Below, piece after piece: positions 11,866 to 19,633 of a DNA stretch of 22,877 bases. Both the position numbers and the translations under genes were made by a program. The notes under the pieces were generated by a model. The model was not told the DNA's origin and made no database searches. It saw only the letters and a program-made list of their open reading frames with translations. Location of the stretch: contig WOFQ01000151.1 in NCBI GenBank assembly GCA_012184525.1, forward strand, positions 1 to 22,877, in the 5' to 3' direction. Every line of letters begins with the position of its first letter. Position 1 is the stretch's first letter. The DNA comes from Xenoacremonium recifei (Eukaryota > Ascomycota > Sordariomycetes > Hypocreales > Nectriaceae).

Positions 11866-12078
11866 TTATATTTTATAATAATTTTATTAGAAGGTTATAG
11901 TTAGGTATTAACTATATAAAGACTATATTAATCTCTAGTTTTCTTTCTTTATTAGAGGGCTATAACCCTTTAATATACCTATTCCCTGAAATAATATATA
12001 TATAATCCTATATCTTTATAGCCTCTTTATAGGGGCCTTCCTATTATAATACCCTGGGTTATAATATAATATAAAGGT

Positions 12079-12423
12079 ATTATAAGCCTAAGACTTAGTC
12101 AGCCTCAGCTTAAGTCTCAGGTTAAGATAACCTCTATATATAGTAATTTCAGACCTAAATATCTACATAAATAAAATACTTATAAAATCAGGAAAATATA
12201 TACTAAGATGCTAATAAAAATGCGCTATATAGAGGTAATCTTTTCATATCTATAACTCTGGTAATTATCCTGGAATTAGGAGATATAAAATAGGAACCTC
12301 TTTAGCTATCTAATTAATAGACAGTTAAGCAGTTCAGGTAATAGCTATTTAATATATATAATTTTGTTACTTTTTAGATTTAAATTTCTTGCGCTTTTAA
12401 AAGCTCTTATCCTTATCTCCTTA
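12079..12423. other. AT-rich spacer between repeats, no gene seen
   Basis: AT-rich DNA with no long reading frame and no motif I recognise. A short patch around 12085-12130 (CTTAGTCAGCCTCAGC and following bases) is less AT-rich. Probably more decayed repeat. Confidence 0.4.
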
Positions 12424-12734
12424 TGTCACAGGAATAGGCTGACGAGGCTGCGTCACATGACATCAATTGATGACAGGCTGGCCCTGAAGACAGCTGAAAC
12501 ACACACACACACACGTGTGAGACCGGAAGACTGGTCTTCCGGTATCGCTGACTGATATAACACACACCTCAAACAACTAACCATTTGATCAAATACTGGT
12601 GATCAAAGACCACTCACTTTGTCTCTACTTAACTAGCCTCTAGTCAGTCATTTAGTTAGAAATCAAGAGCGTTTATTTCCTCTAAGATCAAGAAAGAGGA
12701 TCCACGTGACAGCTTGCTGTTCCTACCTGCCACA
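12424..12734 (+). mobile_element. Solo-LTR-like element, copy 2 (311 bp, diverged)
   Basis: Starts TGTCACAGG, ends GCCACA, and is flanked by perfect 5-bp direct repeats CCTTA (12419-12423 and 12735-12739), so it is an independent insertion. It differs from copies 1 and 3 at roughly a dozen or more positions, many of them C/T or G/A, and its CA tract is an uninterrupted (AC)n. It therefore looks older than the other two copies. It lies inverted to copy 1, about 560 bp away. Confidence 0.8.
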
Positions 12735-12739
12735 CCTTA

Positions 12740-13480
12740 TCTCTCTTATCTAGTCCTATATTTAAGAGTATTATCTTATCTATTTATTTTTTATTTCCTT
12801 AGTAGCTTTTATAATATTTAATTTAATTATTTAAATTATTTTATTTATCTATTAGTATTTTTATTTTTAAATAATTAAATATAATTATATTCAATATATT
12901 TAAAATCTTTATAATTATAATATATAAACATTTCTTTTAATTCCTTTAGATTTATTTTATATATATTTAATTTTTATTAATTTTATTTTAATTATATAAT
13001 TTATTTCTTTTATATTTTTTTAATTAAATTAGTTTTTTTATTTTAAATAATAAATATTAAATTTATTAAATTTATTATTTTATATATTCTTTATATTACT
13101 TATATTATTATTAATTAATTTTAATTATTATATTAATATATTTAATTAAAATATTAAATTAATTTAATTTATATAATTTATTTTTATTTTTTTATTTTAT
13201 ATAAAAAATCTTTTAAAAAAATATAAAATTTTAAATTTATATATTTAAATAAACTTAATAATTTATTTATTATTTTAATTAAGAATTATTAATAAATTAT
13301 ATAACTAATATTTTTTAATTTATAATTTTTTTTAAAATTATTATAATTCTAAATTATATATAATTATAGATTATAATAATTCCTTCTTAAAGATTATTTA
13401 ATTATATATTTCTCTAATTATATATCTAATTATATAATTCTTTAGTATACTATTCTATAATAGGTTATAATATAAGCAGG
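12740..13480. other. Extremely AT-rich stretch
   Basis: Almost only A and T by eye, made of irregular TTTA, TAAT and ATTT strings without a clear repeat period. No reading frame. Base composition this extreme suggests old RIP-mutated repeat. The sulfatase gene ends about 250 bp further on. Confidence 0.6.
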
Positions 13481-13725
13481 CTTATTATTTAGGGATATAA
13501 GGAGGAGTAAAAGAAGAAAAGTATATTAGGAATAGCTGGAAGGATGGAAATTAGAAAAATAATATAATAGAAGATAGCGTTATAGGCCCTATAAGGATTA
13601 TCCTTCCAGGCGGAATATACTCAATCAATCAGAAACCACTACATTATGAGGGATTTGGGGATTAAGCAACAGTTTCCTTTCACTAGTGATCTGTATTCAT
13701 AACTAGGGCAGAGTATAATAAACTT

Positions 13726-15291
13726 TTACGCATCTTGAAATCTGGGGTGCAGGGTCACATCGCCAATCTCCATCATCTTCGTCTCCAGCAGTATCGTCAT
13801 CTCCGTGACAATGTCCTTATACTTTGGGTCGTTATAGACATTAAGAAGTTCCAGAGGGTCTTCTTGACAGTCAAACAGCTCCCATTCAGGCTCAGTGCCG
13901 CCAGGAATAGCACCCTCTATTCCAAGGTCGTCGTTGTACCAGTAGATCAGCTTGTACCGCTGATTTCGAATACCGTAGTGGGCGTAGGCATTATGACAGG
14001 CATCATTATGCATCCAATATCGGTGAAAGGCAACCTGTTGCCAGCCTAGCGGGGTCACACCTTGCAGTAGGGACCTAAACGAGACTCCCTGCATATATGA
14101 GGGCACTGTGAGGCCAGCCAGGTCGCAAAATGTAGGTGCGAAATCAACGTTACAAATTATATCGTTGTTAATAGATCCCGCTTGCTTGATCTCCTTAGGA
14201 TACCGGATAAGGAAGGGCATCTGGAAGCTTTCCTCATACATAAATCGCTTATCACACCAGCCATGCTCTCCCAGGAAAAAGCCCTGGTCGGAAGTGTATA
14301 TAACGACGGTGTTATCAGCGATGCCCTCCTCATCAAGCCAGTCCAACATCCGCCCAACGTTGTCATCCACGCTCTGGATTGTGCGCAGGTACCGTTGCAT
14401 GTAGCGTTGGAACTTGAACTCCGTCAACTCTTCCTGGGTTTTGAATGTAAAGACGGTTCCATCATTGAGATCGCGGAGGACCAACGTAGTCACATCCTCT
14501 GGATGCGGTACCTTACGATGGGGAAGACTCCATAGCTGATCGAACAACTTGTGCCCGACATCGTCGATGCCACCCTCGGGCTGTGCGAGGCCCAGGTCGA
14601 AATAGGTCAGGTCATCGGCAACGCGCATCTTGACAACGGCGGCAGCCTTGGCACGGTTCTTGTAGTCGTCGGTAAAGGTGTCCGGGATGCGTACCTTTTC
14701 ATTATATAGGTTCTTGTGCTTGGGATGGCACTCCCAAGCACGGTGGGGGGCCTTGTGATGGGTCATCAGGAAGAATGGACAGCTCTTATCACGGTTCTTC
14801 ATGAATTCGATACTCTTATCCGTGATGATATCGGTGATGTACCCGCGCTCGCGCTTCATGTCTTCGGGCTTCTCGCCCTTGTTGATGAAATGCGGATCCC
14901 AATATTCGCCTTGGTTTGGGATCACGCTAAAGTGATCGAAACCCGTTGGCTCGTGCTTGGGGCCTTCTCCAAGGTGCCACTTGCCGATGATGCAGGTCTG
15001 GTAGTTCCCGTGGGTGCGAAGCTGCTTGGCCACGTTCGGGATCCGGTTGTTAATGACAGAGTTCAAGGTCATGACATTGTTGACGTGATTATGGGTGCCC
15101 GTCAGGATGGCCGCTCTCGACGGCGTGCACAACGAGTTTGTGACATAGCAGTGGTTGAAAAGCATGCCCTCTTTAGCGATGCGGTCAATGTGAGGCGTCG
15201 AGTTCATGCCGTAGCCGTATGCCGAAATTGACTTAGCTGCATGGTCATCGGCCATGATAAAGACGATATTGGGGGCTTGCTTGTTCGCCAT
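13726..15291 (-). CDS. Type I (formylglycine-dependent) sulfatase, cytosolic
   Basis: Hydrolyses a sulfate ester, probably on a sugar. The 521-residue protein has the complete type I sulfatase core: metal ligands Asp15-Asp16; the modification motif CTPSR at 55-59, whose Cys55 would become formylglycine, followed by AAILTG; the second signature IGKWHLGEG at 102-110 with Lys104 and His106; and the C-terminal metal site TSDQG (Asp335), then GEHGWCDKR with His343 and Lys348. No signal peptide or membrane segment is seen, so it should act inside the cell. The gene is one uninterrupted exon and its sequence resembles bacterial sugar sulfatases, which makes an origin by transfer possible (inference). 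It is divergent from the oxidoreductase at 16128, with 836 bp between the starts. The exact substrate cannot be read from the sequence. Length is normal for the family and no key residue is missing. Confidence 0.93.
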   Translation of the reverse strand: MANKQAPNIVFIMADDHAAKSISAYGYGMNSTPHIDRIAKEGMLFNHCYVTNSLCTPSRAAILTGTHNHVNNVMTLNSVINNRIPNVAKQLRTHGNYQTCIIGKWHLGEGPKHEPTGFDHFSVIPNQGEYWDPHFINKGEKPEDMKRERGYITDIITDKSIEFMKNRDKSCPFFLMTHHKAPHRAWECHPKHKNLYNEKVRIPDTFTDDYKNRAKAAAVVKMRVADDLTYFDLGLAQPEGGIDDVGHKLFDQLWSLPHRKVPHPEDVTTLVLRDLNDGTVFTFKTQEELTEFKFQRYMQRYLRTIQSVDDNVGRMLDWLDEEGIADNTVVIYTSDQGFFLGEHGWCDKRFMYEESFQMPFLIRYPKEIKQAGSINNDIICNVDFAPTFCDLAGLTVPSYMQGVSFRSLLQGVTPLGWQQVAFHRYWMHNDACHNAYAHYGIRNQRYKLIYWYNDDLGIEGAIPGGTEPEWELFDCQEDPLELLNVYNDPKYKDIVTEMTILLETKMMEIGDVTLHPRFQDA

Positions 15292-15509
15292 GATGAATGG
15301 ACTGTCCTAACTGTGATAGAATGAGAAAGCAGGAGAGGGGGAGCAAACCTGGGAGAGGAAGTAATTATTCCGGAGGTGATCTGAAAAGCAACTGAAATGA
15401 TGGTCTTTTGTCATCCCTTTAATCAAGCGAGCACGGTCACATACCCACATGCATGACCAAGATCATGCTATTACCCCCGCCAACATTACTCCACTTCAGA
15501 AGCCAAAGC

Positions 15510-15518
15510 TTCTGGGGT
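15510..15518 (+). promoter_or_regulatory. Possible CreA (carbon catabolite repressor) site
   Basis: TTCTGGGGT contains CTGGGG, which fits the SYGGRG consensus for fungal CreA/CRE1. The same nine bases occur upstream of the transporter at 19479-19487. The consensus is short, so each single match is weak evidence. Confidence 0.3.
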
Positions 15519-15610
15519 GAATTGATGCAAACACCAATGACCATGCCTTTTGGCCGAGTACCGCCTTTCGACCTTCGAGCCCAGACGATCCCGATATTCT
15601 GCGACGCTAA

Positions 15611-15635
15611 TGTCGGGGAGTGTCGGGAGTGTCGG
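15611..15635 (-). promoter_or_regulatory. Overlapping CCGACAYTCC motifs, array 1
   Basis: TGTCGG occurs three times at 10- and 9-base spacing. On the minus strand this reads as two overlapping motifs: CCGACACTCCCCGAC, an exact fit to the consensus CCGACAYTCCNCGAC of the array upstream of the transporter, and a version one base shorter. A 9-bp inverted repeat, TTCTGCGAC (15597-15605) and GTCGCAGAA (15649-15657), encloses it. Repeated CGG triplets are the usual target of Zn2Cys6 regulators (family knowledge), so a shared activator is a reasonable inference. Confidence 0.55.
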
Positions 15636-16127
15636 TGGGTGGAGTAATGTCGCAGAAGTTCAATCGAGGAATGATGGTTAGACGTGTTGACAGGTTGAGG
15701 GCTTTGTACCGGATCATTTCGCTCAAATCGGCTCCTATTGTAGGAGTGTACACACCCAACTCTTCTAGCCCAAAAATAACGTTCAACCCAACTAGGAATG
15801 TGGCGCGCCAGACTTCATGGTGATGGAGAATTACAAGCTAAGTTTAATTTCAATTCTGGCGTACATGAGTGAGTGGGCCGGAAACCTGTGCCCTCTCACA
15901 TCCTATGCCCAATAGTTTCCAGGCCAAACATGTTGAATTTAACGTAAAATTTCAAAAGTTGCATAAGTATTGGAAAGATGATCATTTCGTTCTGTGCCGC
16001 AAAGACCAATGCTCATCAGTCCTCTACACTTTTTTTTTTTTTTTTGCACCTGTTACTCGTTTCAACTGTTGCGTTGCTCGTTATTTAATCAGCTCAAGGC
16101 TTTACTGTATCTTTCATTACGGATATC

Positions 16128-17303
16128 ATGTTGGAACGTGTTCTCCGCGTGGGCATCATCGGCTGCGGTGAGGTTGCCCAAGTCGTCCACATTCCGACCA
16201 TCAACTGCCTCGGCCATCAATTTCGTACCACATATCTTTGTGATGTATCCAAGGACGCTCTCTCCTACTGTTCTCAAAAGGTTCAGGGCGGCCCAGTGAA
16301 GTACACCACCGATGCCATGGAGCTCTGCTCCTCGTCCGACGTCGACGTCGTGGTGATTGCCAATGCCGACGCATTTCACGTCGAGCACAGCCTACTAGCT
16401 CTATCCTATAACAAGTCCGTTCTTCTTGAGAAGCCAGCTGCTCTGTGCTTCCGTGATAGCGACAAGCTCATTGAAGCCGAGGCGCAGTCTAAGGGCACCG
16501 TCTTTGTCGGCACCATGCGTCGATTCGCACCCGTATTTGTCGATGCTGTCCAAGAGGTGGGCGGCATGGATAAGATCCAATATGCACGCGTCCGCGACAT
16601 CATCGGCCCTAACTCAATTTTCGTCGATCAATCTGCCATGTACCCGCAGAAGTTCAGCGACTTTCCCCAGGCCGCTAGCGACGAAATGAAGGCCAAGGAG
16701 ACCGACATTGTCGAGCAAGCCTTGCTCAAAGAGTTTGGAGTCAATAACACTCCTGAAAACCAGAGAATGCTCCGTTTGCTTGGGGGGTAGGTTTCACTCC
16801 CGCATGGATATAACAAACATTCGACTTACAAGACATCAAATAGACTCGGAACGCATGATCTGTCGGCAATGAGGGAGATAATTGGTATGCCTAAGCGCGT
16901 CGCTGGTTTCGTTCCCACCTTTCCGGGCATCTTGTGTGCGCTGTTTGAGTACGAAGGCTTCCCGGTTACCTATGAGACCGGTCTCAACAATATCCCTGAG
17001 TTCGACGCACACATAGAGGTCTACTCTGCAGACAAGATTGTCCGCATCGACTACGACACACCCTACGTCAAGGGTCTTCCGGTGACCATGACCATACGCG
17101 AGCGGGTTGGGGATGGAGGGTTCCAAAAGAGAGAGATCCGTAAGACCTTCGTTGATCCTTACACAAGTGAGTATCTGAGGTTTTATGATCTAGTTGCCAA
17201 GGGAGAAAAGGGTCAGGCGTCGAAAACAAGTGTTGCGGACGCGCGAAACGACCTAGAAATTTTCAAGATGCTTCTCCAAGCGGCCGACAAGCAGGCTCCA
17301 TAG
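16128..17303 (+). CDS. Gfo/Idh/MocA-family NAD(P)-dependent oxidoreductase (one intron)
   Basis: Probably oxidises or reduces a sugar or polyol using NAD(P). Exons are 16128-16786 and 16844-17303; the 57-nt intron starts GTAGGT and ends ATAG, with CTTAC as likely branch point. Splicing restores the reading GLGTHDLSAM across the junction and gives 372 residues, normal for the family. The N-terminal Rossmann motif is GIIGCGEVAQ (9-18), the family EKP motif with its conserved lysine is at 101-103, and the C-terminal domain starts with GTHDL (222-226), likely to line the active site. No signal peptide; cytosolic. It is divergent from the sulfatase and convergent with the broken Gfo/Idh gene downstream. 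The exact substrate is unknown. Confidence 0.9.
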
Positions 17304-17924
17304 CTTCGGCGAGATAATTAGACCTCGGAAATTTATTCATAGGGAGTCCCAAGAATTAGAGTTTTCTTCCAAGATCACTGTTGTAGATAACCTCCTCAAA
17401 CTTCCTAAAAATGACAGTTCTTCGAAACACGGGGAGAAGAAACCAATTATTTAGGGCTGCATCCTTTTTTTGTTTAAAAAACAAAGTTCACTAAAGGTTT
17501 TGTTATTGCCTTCTGAAACTCTAACACCATTTTTGGTATATCGTAAAGGCCTTGACTAACCAGCACCTAAGTCTTCCCATCAAGGCACTTGCTCCCAATA
17601 CCCAGGATTTCTAACAAACGATATCTTAATTATGATTATAATAATAGCAAAATTTTCTAATAAATGATATCTTAATTAGAATTATAATAATAGCAAAATT
17701 TTAATCTAGTGAAAGGGTTAAGTTGTAGAGTTAGATAAGGCTTCAAGGATAGGGATGAGGGATAGGAATTAGGGTAAAGATTAGCTAGTGATATATATTT
17801 TACAGTTAGGGTTATCTAAATTGGGCTTATATGTCCATTAATATATAGATAAAACTTATTTGCTGGTTCGTCAAGGCCATCGAAAAGCGTCGACATCGCG
17901 AAAGAGGCTATAGAGACCGCTGAA
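17304..17924. other. Convergent intergenic region
   Basis: Separates the 3' ends of the oxidoreductase (+) and the broken dehydrogenase (-). It is moderately AT-rich, has no gene, and contains a 46-bp tandem duplication. Presumably both 3' untranslated regions lie here. Confidence 0.5.
17611..17702. repeat. 46-bp tandem duplication
   Basis: Units 17611-17656 and 17657-17702 both run from CTAA(C/T)AAA(C/T)GATATC to AGCAAAATTTT. The few differences include two C-to-T changes in CA or CG contexts. Confidence 0.85.
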
Positions 17925-18978
17925 CTAAATCTCTAGCGGAAATCGGGCTCCCCCTTGCCTCCTGGCTTCAAGCATCTCCAAAACACGAATAGTCTCGAAC
18001 CAGGCATGATATCGTTCTCTGTCCTATCTGCGGCAACATCAAGGGCCACAGCATCCGCCTCGAAGTAAAATCCTTTGCCTGGGTGCTTATATTCGTGCTT
18101 TGTGGACTTATCACCCTTACGCTTCACTGTGAACTTTTTTCGGGTATGACGCAGCCAGACATTCAATGATGATGGTGCCTTCAGTGCCTTCGGTTTTGCA
18201 GAATGCTGGAGAGGCTGGTGCAAAAGTGCCTGGAGTCAAGATGCCGTGCTGCCCCCCCCCCCGATAGAGTAGGGTCATATACGAAGCAAGGTCGATGCCG
18301 TTATGCAACGACTGGATCGCGGTGATCTTGGGTGTCTGGGCCTCGGTGGTAATCTCAGAGTCGAGTAACAAAAGACCACATGTCAAGCTGTAGATGCCTG
18401 TGTCAAGCAGACTGCCTACGCCAAGAGTGGGGTTCTTGAGACGGGAGTTGTTGTCGAGTTTCTCGATGTCTTGCTCGAGGGAGAAGTTGCAGACGACCCG
18501 GCGAACATCGCAGATGACCTTGTCTTGGTGCAGAATCTTGTGCAGGGTCTCTTGTCAAGGGACGGAACCTTGTCCATATGGCCTCCATGACGAACACGCC
18601 TTTAGCTCTAGCTGCCTCCAAGACCTCTGTGGCTTCTGCGGCGCTGAGTGCAAAGGCCTTCTCGCACAAGACGTGCTTGCCTGCCTCCATGGCGTCTAGG
18701 CAATTTTTCTTGTGAAAGGCGTGCGGCGTGCCAATATAAACAATATCCACGAATTCGTCAGAGTATACTTGTTCGTAGCTAGAGTATATGGTTGGCGTGT
18801 GGCTTGGCAGATGCTCACGCGCAAAGGCCTTGCCCTTCTCTGCTGAGGAGGAGCCGATAGCTTCAATAACGTGTTGTGCTTTGGCATCTGGGCAGTCGAT
18901 AAGGTCCTCGGCGAATCGCGAAGAGATTAACCCAGTGGCAATGATGCCCTATCGAAGAGTTGGGATTTCCGAAGCCAT
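17925..18978 (-). pseudogene. Broken dihydrodiol dehydrogenase / D-xylose dehydrogenase-like Gfo/Idh gene
   Basis: Read through its breaks, this is a full-length member (about 350 codons) of the trans-1,2-dihydrobenzene-1,2-diol dehydrogenase group of Gfo/Idh/MocA enzymes, which oxidise sugars such as D-xylose or diols with NAD(P). Landmarks are the N-terminal GIIATGLISSRF, VDIVYIGTPHAFHKKN, EAGKHVLCEKAFAL with the family EK motif, VMEAIWTRF, and GKGFYFEADAVALDVAA near the end. Lesions: TAG at codon 10 (18949-18951) where the family normally has Trp; a frameshift around 18548-18575; a one-base gain in the A run at 18135-18140; and a one-base loss near 17998-18008, after which the normal C-terminal frame ends at TAG, 17925-17927. 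An 11-C run at 18252-18262 is also suspicious although in frame. The start ATG at 18978 faces the transporter promoter. Sequencing errors could explain the homopolymer lesions, but less easily the stop codon. Confidence 0.85.
18252..18262. repeat. Run of 11 C inside the broken dehydrogenase
   Basis: On the coding strand the run reads as extra glycines after TLLYR, in frame with both sides. Such runs are unstable in replication and error-prone in sequencing. Confidence 0.7.
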
Positions 18979-19180
18979 GGTAGTAGTTATCGCAAGACGT
19001 AAATGTGGTCTCTTGTTTGGTAGTTCGAGTTAGATGTGCTGGTTAACTGGACCTTTCGCCGCCAGAAGACCAGACCCGATGGGAGGGTGGCTTTCCCTTG
19101 AAGAACTCGATATCTGAATAACTGGTTTAATTGTATGCGGTTACATAGACCGAGTTTTGCAAGCTGGGCAAACACACCCC

Positions 19181-19200
19181 CTACGGAGTACATACCATGG
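19181..19200 (+). repeat. 20-bp near-repeat with TACGGAGTA core
   Basis: CTAC-GGAG-TACATACCATGG here and CTAC-TCCG-TACATATCATGG at 19435-19454 agree at 16 of 20 bases. The 9-base core TACGGAGTA is exactly reverse-complemented in the second copy while its flank stays in the same direction. The two copies bracket the triple repeat. Confidence 0.6.
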
Positions 19201-19239
19201 CTAACGCAGCGTTGGATGTTGATGAGAAGTATGGAAATA

Positions 19240-19317
19240 TTGCCGACATTCCTCGACGGGTATTCTTGCCGACATTCCCCGACGGGCAGTATTGCCGACA
19301 TTCCACGACGTGTATCG
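19240..19317 (+). promoter_or_regulatory. Triple 26-bp promoter repeat with CCGACATTCCNCGAC motif, array 2
   Basis: Three units begin TTGCCGACATTCC at 19240, 19266 and 19292, exactly 26 bp apart (about 2.5 helical turns). Each holds CCGACATTCC-N-CGAC, with N being T, C and A in turn. The outer bases of the units vary more than the core, which suggests the core is what is kept. Nearly the same motif forms array 1 in the sulfatase/oxidoreductase promoter. Likely binding sites for a Zn2Cys6-type regulator (inference). Confidence 0.7.
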
Positions 19318-19478
19318 GTCATCGCGTAATAGCGCGGCGCCATGAATCAGGTGGGAGAAAGTTTGGGTTGAGTTATCGAATAGAGTTTAGCAGAGAGGGG
19401 CGTCCACGGAATCACTCTGTACATCCAGGGCGACCTACTCCGTACATATCATGGGGTTCTTGTTAGGCCAGATCAGAT

Positions 19479-19487
19479 TTCTGGGGT
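19479..19487 (+). promoter_or_regulatory. Possible CreA site before the transporter
   Basis: TTCTGGGGT, identical to 15510-15518, with CTGGGG fitting SYGGRG. It lies about 35 bp before the TATA box. Repression by glucose would fit a carbon-catabolic role but is not shown. Confidence 0.3.
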
Positions 19488-19519
19488 ATGGGGAAGTCGA
19501 ACGTACCACACATTCTCCC

Positions 19520-19526
19520 TATAAAT
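19520..19526 (+). promoter_or_regulatory. TATA box of the transporter
   Basis: TATAAAT lies 108 bp before the ATG at 19634, a usual distance when a 60-80 base leader is allowed. The leader is pyrimidine-rich, and the start context CAAACAATGACC has the favourable A at -3. Confidence 0.55.
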
Positions 19527-19633
19527 GACGGCCTCTTACCCAGGCTTTGACCTATTACCACTGCCCTTCATCTGGTATCTTGCTCACACTGTCTTTGTTA
19601 ACCCGTCTGTTCTATACACTAGACCCCTAAACA

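Larger units (their letters stand above)
11225..12078. mobile_element. Fold-back (large inverted repeat) element, split by an LTR insertion
   Basis: The left arm (about 11225-11478) is the reverse complement of a right arm made of about 11510-11554 plus 11871-12078. Removing the 311-bp insertion at 11555-11865 and one copy of its 5-bp duplication makes the right arm continuous and the match runs straight through the junction. The centre is about 30 AT-rich bases with a run of A. The arms differ mainly by C/T and G/A, as RIP would leave them. No open frame remains. It may be two head-to-head copies of one dispersed repeat or a true fold-back element. Confidence 0.7.
15292..16127. promoter_or_regulatory. 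Divergent promoter of sulfatase and oxidoreductase
   Basis: 836 bp between two start codons pointing away from each other. It holds the TGTCGG array at 15611-15635, a CreA-like site at 15510-15518, a hairpin AGAAGC-CAAA-GCTTCT around 15498-15513, and a run of 16 T at 16030-16045 about 80 bp before the oxidoreductase start. Short reading frames here look like chance. Confidence 0.6.
18979..19633. promoter_or_regulatory. Divergent promoter of broken dehydrogenase and transporter
   Basis: 655 bp between opposed start codons. It holds the 26-bp triple repeat (19240-19317), two near-repeats with an inverted core (19181-19200, 19435-19454), a CreA-like TTCTGGGGT (19479-19487), a TATA box, and a pyrimidine-rich stretch before the transporter start. 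The reading frames over the tandem repeat are products of the repeat and not genes. Confidence 0.65.

Noticed and set aside
11676..11900. 74-codon frame, nearly repeated at 22448-22654 on the other strand
   Set aside because: Both lie inside copies of the 311-bp LTR-like repeat; their likeness is due to the repeat, and copy 2 does not keep the frame.
11555..12734. One larger transposon with LTR copies 1 and 2 as its terminal inverted repeats
   Set aside because: Each copy has its own perfect 5-bp target duplication (TTATA, CCTTA), so they are separate insertions.
13735..15231. Forward frames of 98-171 codons opposite the sulfatase
   Set aside because: Antisense shadows of a strongly supported coding gene.
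19135..19466. Short frames in both directions over the transporter promoter
   Set aside because: They are produced by the 26-bp tandem repeat and lack any protein feature; the DNA motif explains the sequence better.
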